This document shows positions 11,805 through 22,600 of a stretch of DNA of 64,000 nucleotides, in pieces (the first letter of the stretch is position 1; each line of letters starts with the position of its first letter). A program made the position numbers and the translations under genes. Origin of the DNA: Cardinalis cardinalis (Eukaryota; Chordata; Aves; Passeriformes; Cardinalidae); assembly GCA_014549065.1 (NCBI GenBank), contig JACDOX010000014.1, forward strand, positions 7,046,775 through 7,110,774. The letters run 5' to 3'. Under the pieces are notes generated by a model. That model saw only the letters and a program-made list of their open reading frames with translations. It had not been told where the DNA came from and made no database searches.

Positions 11805-14800
11805 AATTTTTGTCTGAAGATGACTGAACATACCACATAAATTCTATATTCCAAAATCAGTAGGAGATTTACTTTTAATGTCAATGAGACCAAAACCTAA
11901 TTATATATGAAAATGAATTCCATTGAGTAGGAGGTTCTGAGTCCCATTATCCTTCACAAAAAGGAATTAATGTTTGGAATCTCAATGGATGTACAGAAAA
12001 CCTCTCTAGATGTTTTTTGATAGTATTTCCTAATCCTGTCTGCATATTTCCATACAGAGAAACATAATTCAAGTATTTAGACTTTCGTTAAGTGTAAAAG
12101 TTGTGATGCTGTATGGCATCTTTATGCCATACATCTGTGTTAACAACCCAGATTGCCACTTATATTACTAGAATTTTGATTACCTTTCATTGGTCTTTCT
12201 CTTGATCTTTTTGTTTATGCTGTTGAAATCTAAGCCTGAATCTAATCTAATTCCATTGTTCTTGTCAATTTTTTCCCCTTTGTGTTTCTGTAAAATTTGC
12301 TAACTCAGTCCAGGTATAAGTCACAGTCATACACGTGATATTAAATTAATGTTCTATTTTATTCTCTGGATTATTAAACATCCATTTAAATCCATATATA
12401 TCATTTGCCTGTACATGCCNTTTGCATGATTGAATGTTTTTTTGTAGGGAGACAGATTCTGTATATTGTAATATGTCCATTCCAGAACTTTTCAGAAAAG
12501 TGTATTTCACAGTTCTCATTTTGTGGTCTATGAGGAATCTTATTTTTTGAATAAGTATTGATTGCATAGTATAAATGTGCAAGCCCATAAAAGAAATAAA
12601 AGTTTATTTTATTCAGAAAGAATAAACATGGTTGATGATGAACAAGAGNATGAATGGCAAACCAGTTGGAAAAAGGTACCTCAACAGTGCAACTTAGTAA
12701 TTGCCCTCATTCTAAAATTAGGTAAGTGCAAATGTTTATGTGCAATGACTTCTCTAAAATCAATATGAAAACCAAGATTTGACATTTTCATTTAAAGTAT
12801 GGGACACTTTCTATGGGTTTCTTGTCCTCACAAATTTCTGTGAAATTTCAATTTCTGTGAGTATATGCCACCTGTATTGGCAAGGAATAGCCAATATCTC
12901 CTTTAAAAGACTCTGAAGGGACAAGAAGAGATCAACAGGAAACAAGTATTCTTAGCAAATACCATATACTACCATTTTAAATATTATACTAGAGTCACAC
13001 TAGGCAAGGGAGATTATAATATTCTCTCAGATTAAAGAGCTAATGCAGATGAACTTGGTTTGGATTCAGTCCAATGTTTCTTGACAGTAACATCTTAAAA
13101 GCTGGGAAAATTTCTGTAGACAGTCTAAGGCAGGGAGAGCAGAAGCTGTTTTTTACAGAATAATGACAATGAGGTTGTCATGGTGGGACACAGTTCAGCT
13201 GAGAGCGTTCCTACCCTGTCTCTCATAAATTAACCCTCCATGCTGGTACTCATTAATGGACATGTCAAGAGTTTTGGTTTAGAGGGTTTTTTTCCACAAC
13301 TGTAAGCTCTACTATTGATTTCTGCACAGTCAGAGCTTGAGGTCAATCTCTTTACCCATGCTGGATAAAGGGCAGCTACATACCTGNTCTGAATATTCAT
13401 GATCCTGGCCGTCAAAGGCCATATCTGGAGCACTTTCCAGTTAAGACTTGGAGAAGATAAAACCTGCAGGGTTATGATAAACAGGTTTATTACATTACAT
13501 CCAGGGATTCCCTCCATTATTTCCATTATTAATATGCCAAGCAGTTAGTTGATAATGTTTGCTTTGATACTTACAAATCTTCTTGCTCTGCAGATTTTAG
13601 TGCTATAAAGCTGTCACTTTCAGAACAACCCTTTAAAACTGCTGTTCTTGGGAAATTTTCACTATTTTTCACTACATGTCTTGACTGATCTTCAGTGTTT
13701 AGCTTCACAGTGCAATTTTAATATGAAAGGAAAAATAGAGCAAAGTGGAAAATACTTAGCAGTACCACTGTTTGAAATCTCTGAGCAATCACCAGTAGAC
13801 TTCCAGTATTTCATAGCCACAAAGGAGAGATCAGCTGGCTGTTGAATGAACTGCTAACATGATGATTTAAATCTGACTCAATGTGCTTAAAATGGCCCAA
13901 CATTTACTCAGCACCACCAATTACAAAACTCCTTCTTACCTGCCCAGATGTGCTTGTCTGTCAGATAAGTAATTTATTCAACTGTTTTCACTCCTATAAA
14001 GCTATATAACTGCATAAAACAGAATTAAAATGATTTTTTTCTGTCTATCTTATACAGTGACTGTTGTGATTTGTAAAATAAAACATTCCATGTGTCTACC
14101 ACCACAGAACTGGAAGAATTGTCAGATGTAGCCTCTGAGAATANATCCCTACTCTATGTGTTTATCAGGTTCAAAATTCGCCTCTGTTCTTTCATCAGTT
14201 TGGGGGGAACTAGATAGAGATACCAGCTTTGCTTCAGTCTGAAAAGCAACATTCCCATGTTACAGCTTGCTACAGCTGTACATTTTTGGATGAAAAGAAT
14301 TAGAAATTACTGTATAATTCATTGCAATACAAAATCTTNTATCATGTTCATGAAGATATAAACAGTATTGCCACAGAGACACAGTTTACTGCATGTTATA
14401 AAGTAAATATTTTTGATAGTGTTACAAATATTCATGGTGTCAAAGTTTTTTACCATAATGGCTCAAAAGTGTATTTTATTTTAAACAAATAAACTCTTCT
14501 ACATTTTCCAGATTTAGTCTCAAAATACCTTAGCATACACATATGCTAAATTTGCTGATTTAGAAAGGAGGTAGGGAATTGCCTTAAGGAATAAGTTTTA
14601 TAAAAAATACAACAGGAGCTAATACCAGGGGAGAATAAAGGTCAGAGCAAGTTCACTTCAGTCCATTGCAAAAGAATTTTGGTAAAATTACACAGAGTAA
14701 AGGGAAGAACAATGATGTAAGCAACAGTATTTCAGAAGGAAATGTTTGCAAGAAGACAGAACCACAGGAATAGTCAGACTAACCATGAGGCACATGCATA

Positions 14801-14985
14801 AACTGGTGATAAAGAGCACAGCTGCCATGAAGAAAGTTGCATGTTCATCCTTAGGCATGCAGCATCTAAAGAAGCCATGAGGAGTCCAGCAAGACACCAC
14901 AGGAGCAAGGCTGCAGGCAGATCAAATTTAAGAGTCATTAATACTGGGAAATAAGTGGGTCCAGGACAGCTGGCAAAGACATCCA
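11805..14985. other. Unique non-coding DNA
   Basis: No supported gene. A minus-strand segment at about 13230-13526 is open for 98 codons and has an AATAAA at about 13480 on the reverse strand, which could mark an old LTR or a retroposed end. I could not match it to a family. The rest is AT-rich with scattered 'n' and no repeats I can name. Confidence 0.5.
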
Positions 14986-14989
14986 GACA

Positions 14990-15241
14990 GTGACTGGGAA
15001 GAGGGACAGGGGAATAATGACAGAGCCTTGGGAAATGCCAGCAGAGACAGGGAAGAAATAAAGGGTCCATCAGCACTAACTCTCTAATGCTGTCAGCCAG
15101 ATGAAGAAACAGTGAGCTGGCGCCACATAAACCTAAGGGTGGGAGTTTCTTATGGAGAAGTAGGTGCCCTATGGTGTCAAAGGTAACAGAGCTATCAAAG
15201 AAGAATGAGCACAGAGAAATGACCCTACAAGAAACAGGCAC
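14990..15241 (-). pseudogene. Fossil LINE reverse-transcriptase segment, L2-like
   Basis: Reading the minus strand, one frame gives FFDSSVTFDTIGH followed by LLLHKKLPPLGLCG (around 15200 down to 15110). This has the order and spacing of motif A in LINE reverse transcriptases (a hydrophobic-hydrophobic-D-x-S-x-x-FDT pattern, then an LLxxKLxxLG helix). A different frame then gives PVSAGISQGSV (around 15053 down to 15018), which corresponds to motif B (GVPQGSV-type). The two motifs sit about as far apart as in intact enzymes, so a frameshift lies between them. The motif-A aspartate is still present, but the proline and valine of the motif-B GVPQGS are replaced (GISQGS). I did not find a YADD-type motif C downstream. 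The FDTxxH and LLLHKL style points to the L2 clade more than to CR1. It is not functional. Confidence 0.7.
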
Positions 15242-17343
15242 TTAATGTGAAGGATGACAAGACAAATGAGATATTTGGCAGTCTACCTAAAGCAACTCCT
15301 TCAGCTACTGTGACCACCTACATTGGCAGAGTAATTAGAAGGTCTTCCAAACAAAGTGATAAATGGCCTGGTAGAGGCAGGGAGATCTATGCCTATTNAT
15401 GATGTGCCTGTCATCATAGTATCCAGATGTCANGNCAGCCAGNCAAAGGAACATAGTCACTATCCAGNAGTGGAATATTTCTTCTGTTATGGTTAGATGT
15501 GTTTGGTATAAAAACATACCCCAAATAAGCAACATTTTATCAAGGATGACAAAGCAGAGAAGGCTTATCTATAGTGATGTANTGTGTACATCTTCAGGAT
15601 AGGAAGNATTCATTCTTTGAAGGTGAAATAACACCTTTTACAGAAATTTTTAATGCTGGTCCACTTTCTGAAGAAATAAAAAATGGGATGACTTGACTAG
15701 TCAATGTAGACAAGAACTAGTGCAGAATGTAACAAGTAGTGTTAGAAAATCCTGCTTAGAAATAATGAACTCCTAATGTGTTTTTCTAATCAAAGTGTCA
15801 GCAGGAAATTCCCTGTATTTGGAGACCATTCTATTACCAAGGCAGCAGTGTATTGAAAGTCCACTGTGGATGTGATTTTTGTGTCTCATCTTTGAATTAG
15901 ATTTGCTTTTGCCCCTCCTTTTTAATACTTTTAAGTTAAAAACAGTACAAACAAGAGAGGNAAAATGCTTATCACTTCTGTTCAAACTTCCTTGGACCAA
16001 CAGACATTCCTTATGTCAGTCTCACTTATGTTTACACGCAACACTCCTTTGAANGGAGGTTTGATGTGTAGAAGTTTTTTCCCTCAAGATTTAGGCNCAC
16101 CATAAATCAAACAGATCACTTGTTTCCCTGTCTAGCCTATTGANCACAGACAGGAGTGTACTGCAGGTTCCTCAATGGCTTATTTTCTAATAAAAGCATA
16201 ATGTTGTGCAGTTCACATATTACAGCAGAAATTTTGTCGGTTTTACCAGGAAATATTTTTCTGTCACAAAACCAGAGCCACATTTCCACTACTGAATCCA
16301 CATAAATGTAGCAGCTGTGGCCTCAGTGGTGTTTTCAGAAACTAATTTTTTTTTTGTTTCTCCCTTTGCCTTATGGTAACATCACCCCTTATTCTTCAGA
16401 GATGGGTTTTTGCTCTCACATTTCCTTTTAAAAACTTGAGCATATGTATAATAAGGGACACGCAGGCTTATATTTCTAGGAATATGGAAGAAATAANCAG
16501 TTTAGATTTGGTTTATCTTAGCTTTATCTCTACCTTAGAGATAAAAGGTAAAGATTAAACCAGTCAAAAGAATCCAGGCTCCCCTTCTCTTAATTTTTAC
16601 TTGGTTTTGACTATCCAGGTTGTATGAGCATTGTAAAGTTTCTTGAAATTTCTCTTAATACTTTTTCCAAGAAAATCTCCCAACATCTATGCAGGCAATT
16701 GTACCTTGATCATTTTTGTTACTCTTGTCTCACATCCACCATCATATTTGTGTAGATAGACAAATNCAGGTGTGGCCAAGTCTCTGACATGATACACAAG
16801 TACAATGCAATCTGGCATTAATGAAAGAACAAACACCTGAANGGTTGCCTTACCCATCTAACAAAATCTGCACCACAACATTTGTGACATAGAGAGGTCA
16901 AACAATAATGTGGTTATACTAATTTGTTTCATGGCATATGGATATTACTTAAAAAACAATTTGATATTAGAGTTTGTGTGGGGGCTAAATCATGCAGGCT
17001 GCTTGTCTACTGTGCTGCAGAATGTAGCTGGGAATTGGTATGTGGCCTAAAACTTAATAAACACACACAGTGCACTTCAGATAGGGATATAAAAAAGTTT
17101 CTCATATTGAGAAAAAATTGTAAGAAGTTCCCCTTAAAAAATNCTAAATTATCTCCTTAACTCAGTTTGAATTTCCCATCACTAAGCCATCACCCAAATT
17201 AGGTTCCCAAATGTCTTCAAAAAATTTCAGCTGGGAAGAGAAGGAAACTCTGTCTTATACTCATCAGCTTACAGGACAGAGGTAGAAGGATGCTGCATAG
17301 ATTGGTTTTAACAGATAAAGCNGAAGGAAAGGGTGAGAAGCTG
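15242..17343. other. Unique non-coding DNA with an 'n' cluster
   Basis: No gene or transposon is recognised. Isolated 'n' characters are unusually frequent between about 15398 and 15606, which suggests either high heterozygosity or poor read support. Short open frames on both strands contain those ambiguities and show no motif. Confidence 0.55.
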
Positions 17344-17630
17344 TGTTGGGTTTGTGTGGCCAGGTTTTGGTGGTGGGGAGGCAATTGGGGTGGCTTCTGT
17401 CCTAAGTTGCCAGAGGCTTCTCCCNCGTCCCACAGAACCAATGCCAGCCAGCTCCAGGATGGACCTGCTGCTGGGCAAGGCCAAGCCCANCAGGAATGAT
17501 AGTAATGCCTCTGTGGCAACATATCTAAGAAGGAAAAATGTTATTGTGCAGATGTAATTCCAGCCAGAGAAGAGTGAGTTGAGAATATGTGAGAGGAACA
17601 ACTCTGCAGACACCAAGGTCAGTGGTGCCA
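17344..17630 (+). mobile_element. ERVL-type LTR fragment
   Basis: The start TGTTGGGTTTGTGTGGCC is typical of an avian ERVL-family LTR. It is followed in order by AGGTTTTGGTGGTGGGG, GGGTGGCTTCTGTCC, CCAATGCCAGCCAGCTCC, GGACCTGCTGCTGGGCAAGG and CCTCTGTGGCAACATATCT. The last contains a degenerate TATA-like box at about 17519-17529. The segment ends with GCAGACACCAAGGTCAGTG. I see the TG start, but the downstream R-U5 part and a CA end are absent, so this looks like a 3'-truncated solo LTR. Open frames crossing it on both strands come from its GC-richer composition and are not genes. It was recognised by resemblance only. Confidence 0.75.
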
Positions 17631-18222
17631 ATTCACCANTCAATTACTGCCAATTCTTTATGGGTAGCAGGGAAAGACTAATCCCCTGATTTACATAGAA
17701 AGACAGGTTATAAACCATAAGCATTGCATTTTGGAGCATTGACTCATTTGAAACTCAAATACAAAAATGTGGACCCATACACATTTCACATTGAATTTAC
17801 GTGTTGTATTTTNATTTTAACCANTTTTTGTGATGTTGTCCAACNTATGTTATGTTTTATGTGATCCTTCTGATAAATTTGATTAAATGCTCCCCCATTA
17901 TCAGAGAAATTCTGTGAGAAAGAGCAGCAGAAAATTGGAACAAAACCCCACCTCTTTGAAATGCCAGGGTGATGCTGATGTGGAGCCTTGTAGCACCAGC
18001 AGCAAGTCACTGCCTCCTCACTAGCTCCTCACTTTCTCCAAAGAAGAAGGAAACAAAAAAGAAACAAACTCTCTCTTAGATGAGTATCTCAGGACTATTT
18101 ATTCATGGAGCACCAGCCTACCTTAGGTGCAGTCCAAATTAACCTTGACTTAGAAGGGAACAGCCTGAGTAGGTAAAAAGTTTTCAGAAAAATTAATGTA
18201 GAAAGTTGACATTTCATTCCCA
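17631..18222. other. Spacer between two retroelement fragments
   Basis: No recognisable feature. AT-rich sequence with two short minus-strand open frames containing ambiguities. It may include the decayed remainder of the LTR to its left. Confidence 0.5.
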
Positions 18223-18490
18223 TAAGATCATGGAATCACAGAAATATCTTGGTTAGAAAAGACCTCTAAGACCATTGAGTCCAACTATTAATTTATAANT
18301 CCCAAGTCCACCACTTGGAACCACGTCCTGGTGCATTTGCACTCCTCAATATCCCCAGGGGTGATGGACTCAACTATTTCCCTGGGCAGCCTTGTCCCAG
18401 TGCTAGGAAACCCTTTCAGTAAAGATATTTTTCCGAATNTCCAATCTAAACCTCCCCTGGAGCAACTCGAGGCCATTTCCTCTCATCCTA
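18223..18490 (-). mobile_element. CR1 LINE 3' fragment
   Basis: Starting at the element's 3' end, the plus strand shows AAGATCATGGAATCACAG and AAAGACCTCTAAGACCATT. GAGTCCAACTATTAATT follows, then TCCCTGGGCAGCCTTGTCCC and CCAATCTAAACCTCCCCTGG. This is the usual reverse-complement order for CR1. It covers only about 270 bp of the 3' UTR side. The GAATCACAG string at the left edge corresponds to the ATTCTRTG-type terminal repeat of CR1. The 62- and 71-codon frames that overlap it are incidental. Confidence 0.85.
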
Positions 18491-18999
18491 AATATAACAT
18501 AGATTCAAAATTTTTGTTAGAGGTCTCTTGCCTTATAACACTCTAATTGCAAGAGGTTCATTGCACTAACTAACCTGCTTCTGACAATTTATTATTTTTT
18601 TTTAATGAAAAGTATCTACAATAAGAAAAAGTCATGTGTAAAGTCTAACTTGCCAGTGGGAAAAATCACATTGCTCTGATGCTTAGATTAAAAACAAGTT
18701 GTTTTACCTTTATCTACAATGCTTGCAATCTGCAGCTGTTCACAAAAGACAGGAAGACTGAATATATAAACAAGTAAGGTTGTTGGCTTTGTACTTTTCT
18801 ATTCTTACAAAGGACATGTGTGCTTTACCTCTTGCAGTATTACATCGAGTTGTTGTCCTTGAATCAAGACTTTCTCATTTTGGCATTTGAAAGGGAGGAA
18901 AAGAGGAAAAAGTAATAATATTTTGCTTTTACTTTGAGGAGAATGTTTCATGCTTCTTCTTTAATGTGACTTTCTAAGACCCAGGATGCTAAGAATTGT
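18491..18999. other. Unique non-coding DNA
   Basis: AT-rich sequence with no gene or repeat that I can name. It lies between a CR1 fragment and a possible MIR/L2-type tail. Confidence 0.5.
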
Positions 19000-19066
19000 C
19001 TNACATTTTACAGATGGGGAAGGAACTAAATGAAAAATAAGTGCTTTACATTCAGATCTTACACTG
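19000..19066 (+). repeat. Possible MIR/L2-type 3' tail fragment
   Basis: ACATTTTACAGATGGGGAAG (19003-19022) closely resembles the ATTTTACAGATGAGGAAAC block near the 3' end of MIR and L2 elements. It is followed at roughly the right distance by AAGTGCTTTACATTC and GATCTTACAC, comparable to the AAGTGACTTGCCCAAGGTCACAC block. The 5' core region is not recognisable, so this is a diverged scrap and the assignment is tentative. Confidence 0.45.
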
Positions 19067-19284
19067 ATGGTTAGTCTTAAAATTGCTCTTTCTTTTTCAG
19101 TAGCTGGCACATGTCACCTCTATGCAGTTCAGTTTCTCAGGACCTAGGAATTAACTGAGACACAAGCTGCAACAATATTTTGGTATTTGGCCAGTCTATG
19201 TCTAATGTTAGCTTCTGGGTCATTTATACAATGGAGGCCAGAGTTGATTTTCCCAGAATTGTTCTGGGACAGAGGTTAGACTAC

Positions 19285-19385
19285 AAAACTGTGGATGCTC
19301 AATCCCTGAAAGTGTTCAAGGCCAGGCCGGAGAGGATTCTGAGCAACTTGATCTAGTGGNAGACATCCCATCCTGTGGAGGAACA
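19285..19385 (+). mobile_element. CR1 LINE fragment, opposite strand to its neighbours
   Basis: The text ACTGTGGATGCTCAATCCC, then GAAAGTGTTCAAGGCCAGG and GAGCAACTTGATCTAGTGG, corresponds to the CR1 3' UTR stretch usually read as 'TGGATGCCCCATCCCTGGAAGTGTTCAAGGCCAGG...'. It is in plus orientation, unlike the CR1 at 18.2 kb, so it is a separate insertion. The usual 3' end after ATCTAGTGG is lost and the sequence passes into LTR-like DNA. Confidence 0.75.
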
Positions 19386-19389
19386 GAAT

Positions 19390-19640
19390 GTAAGAAAATA
19401 AAGNTAGTGCAGAAGGCAGTCTCACAGCTGAGGAGCTGCAGCTGTACTAATCACCAAAGANTAGGAACAGGCCTGCCCTTAACAGGCCACAGCTGCGTCC
19501 AATAAGAAGACNAGCGCTACAAAAAGAGTGGGGTAGCTGGNNGNGGAGAGNAGTGCTGTTTGTGGAGGTATGCTGATCTCTTAAGGCCATCATCCTCCTG
19601 CACTGNAGAGAAGCTCCACTATGTTATTTTTGAGTGCTTC
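19390..19640 (+). mobile_element. LTR-like U3/R segment, family uncertain
   Basis: This interval has promoter-like features of a retroviral U3: a CCAAT box at 19499-19503 (within GCGTCCAATAAGAAG), then a degenerate TATA-like CTACAAAAAGAG beginning about 19518, and a purine-rich segment after it. Tandemly arranged AGCTGAGGAGCTGCAGCTG and GCCCTTAACAGGCCACAGC blocks resemble those of avian endogenous retrovirus LTRs. Neither LTR end is clear and several 'n' fall in it, so the family and limits are guesses. Another GC-richer repeat is an alternative. Confidence 0.4.
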
Positions 19641-19650
19641 AGCCAAAGAA

Positions 19651-22600
19651 GCAGATCATGAACTTGCAGCCAGCATCAGATTTCCACTTGTGGCTATTCA
19701 CATAGAAGTTTGTCTGGAACAAAGCTGACAGGAGAGAAAGAAATACTCATCTTCAGGAACAGGGTAGAATCAATTAAAATTAAAGNTTACTTAATGCAAC
19801 ATTTATTAGTAACTAGACATCACCTTATCTNTCTTTACAATCCTATTTTCTTACTGCTTAAATAGTGACATCCCAGTAAAGGTCTAGAATCTNCATTCAC
19901 ACTCTTTTTCTAAGGCTGCCTGCTTTATTGGTAGCTTCAAATCCAGAGCCCTAAGTGTGTAATGTTTTAAATGGGAATCTCCCTACGTGTATGCCATCTG
20001 CTTGTGAGGGATGACATTGGCAGGAAGGCAAACACACCAATTATTCTACTGGTGGCAATTAGGACCTGCTACAGTTTCCATTGGTCTAAGAGGAATATTT
20101 ACATTTCTGGAAGGTTGGAGTTTCAATAGCAAACCCTATATATCAGACATAAACTCTCAGGGATTGACTTGGCTTATGAAACCTTTCTGTAGTTATCTGT
20201 GCTCACCTCACCTCTCATGTTACTCTTTCAAACANTACCCTTTCTTACCCACTCACTGCTGTAGCCCAGTGAATATCTGGAGTATAATAGCAGCTATTCT
20301 GCATGGCACAGAGGATGTCTTCTATGGAAAAATCAATATGATAAATTTTCATTCAGCTGTTACTAAAAAGCAAATAATTCTTATCAGATTTCAAAAATCC
20401 ACAATAGCAATACATGAAAATAACATGAAAAATCAGCCTGCAGGACTATAGAGGGACCTAAGTGTACTTTCATGTTTATGTGTTAGAATGATGCTGCAAT
20501 GGCACTTCCAAGGAGAATCAGTGTTCTTGTTGGTATAGATTATAATGTGATCGCTAAAAACTCCCAGCCTTGTTCCTAAATCAAGGAACATACTGAGCCT
20601 TTGGTAATTTTCTGGAAAAGAAACTTTTCTAACTGCCTTGGTTTAGAGAATAAAACTGACCATGACAACAAATTAACCTAGACCTTCTGGGAAAGGTTTA
20701 TTAAGGTAAATAGGAATAATTTTGTAACTGTTACTTTATAAGTTTTATTTTTATTTTTGTTCTTTTGAGTTTTTAATTGNTCAGCAAGACATTTTAAATT
20801 ATGTTTGTTTACAATCAATATGTTATATANTTTTATCCATATTTCATAGGTTGTCTTGTTCCATTTTATAACATATTGCCCATTTACCTTTCTCTCCTGT
20901 GTTTCATATGAGGCAGTTACAGTCTTCTAATTAGGACAACTGGAAAGAATATACCCTATTCTATAAAGGATATTTGCATGTTTTACAACAGGACAAATGG
21001 GCAACACAGTTTTCTTTGCAGAAATTAATACTCTTCATCATAAACAATGTAATCCATCATGTTGAGCTTATGTGGTGAAATGAATTTCCTGTTAGTATGA
21101 AAGTTTACTGAAAGTGCAGTGACCATCTGCATCTCTCTGTTGGGCTTTAAAGGCCAGTTCTCCCTTCTAAAGATTTATAATACAAAGGGCAATTCACTAA
21201 TTAGTACTGTAAATTAGTACTGCCATGAGGTTAAGAAAAAAACTAACAGCCCCTGCAGTATTTCAATTAATGTTATTTTTAATTGCTTGTATTAGCATTT
21301 GAGAACAAGATTGATTAGCTTTTGACTGTCAAAGAAACAGAACTTGCAGCTCTTAAATACTGAAATGGAAGTTGTTAATTAGGCTTAAAAATCCATGGAT
21401 ACTGTACATGGAAATCTGGAAGGTCATCTGAGTATCAAAGAGGGTATTTTTCTGTTTTGTTTAAATAAAAATTTAAAATGTTAGCATATAGCCACATGTA
21501 TTTGTCATGATCTCTACTAATTGATCATGCAAATTAGCATCTCCAAAATCACTCTAAAAACAAAACAGCTTTAATAGTGCATCTGTTTATAGAAAGTAAT
21601 TTTAGAAGTTGTTTAACTTTAAAGTGATTAGTTAATTCTCAATTTGTCATTAAAGTGGCAAGACCTGAAATTTCTCCTAAAGCTGTTGTGAGTTTTCCTC
21701 TGTGGACCCCGATTCAGGAAACAGCAGCTGTTTGCTGTGTCTCAAAGGCTAGCTCTGAGACAGGACTCGTGCTGCTTCATTCCAACTTCCAGGTCCTGCC
21801 TAGGGCAGATTTAGAGGCCTCAGAACAGCACCCAGAAAAGCCAGCAAAGACAGCTGACCTCTTCCAAAATCTAGTTCTGTAGTTCCAGAGTCCTGACTGT
21901 ATTTGGGAAGAATTTTCCANCTATATAATTTTGGCTGTAGGCCTTAAGCACTTCCTGAAGTGTAGCACAGCTAATGGGGCAGAATCTGAGCTGATGCATG
22001 CAGTGTTAGCTCCTCGTGAAGCGTGCTGACTCTGCTTCCTTAGCACCACTTGGATGTGCATTTAGGAGTTTTGCTNAACGGGAACCAGACCACAAATGGA
22101 GAGGAGCAGGTAGATCCACATTTGTTTTCTCAGAGTTGGGCTGGTCTAAGAAAATGCTCTCTCNTCAGTGCCTTGTTACCCCAGCTCACTCGGCTTATCA
22201 GCCACACACTTTGTTGAGTAGCATTATCTTAACCACTGATGTGGCTGAGNACTCTCCTTTTCCCACTAAGCTAATTATTTTTCAGCCTGATTNTCATGGT
22301 TGGAGGATTGTAATCATCAACCTATGAACATGGCAGGCATACCATGTCAGCTCCTGTTTTGAAAGCCAGTGGAATTTGCTGCTGTTGGTATGTTGGTCAC
22401 TTTGCTGCATTGAGGCTCTGATTGCTGAGAGATCATCTAAGCATAGATTCTTGTTGGCCTTAAGCACAGGCAGGTACCAGAGAGAGCTGGTGCACGCTGG
22501 GTTCTGCAAAATGTACAGCTATCAATGCATGAAGAACTTGAATGGCTGTCAAAATTTGTGTCACTTAGGAAATTCATGTCTGCAGCTTAGGCAGCAGCCA

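Noticed and set aside
13230..13526. Possible LTR on the minus strand with an AATAAA near 13480
   Set aside because: No TG/CA ends, target duplication or family resemblance could be established.
14774..15241. 155-codon minus-strand frame as a host membrane protein (cysteine- and leucine-rich)
   Set aside because: The amino-terminal third carries a LINE RT motif A, and motif B appears in a different frame, so the open frame is a by-product of a frameshifted LINE relic.
17217..17643. Overlapping open frames on both strands near 17.3-17.6 kb
   Set aside because: They fall on an ERVL-type LTR fragment whose GC-richer composition lowers stop frequency.
20011..20451. 146-codon plus-strand frame
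   Set aside because: No recognisable motif or composition typical of coding DNA. It contains an ambiguous codon and has no supporting exon structure.
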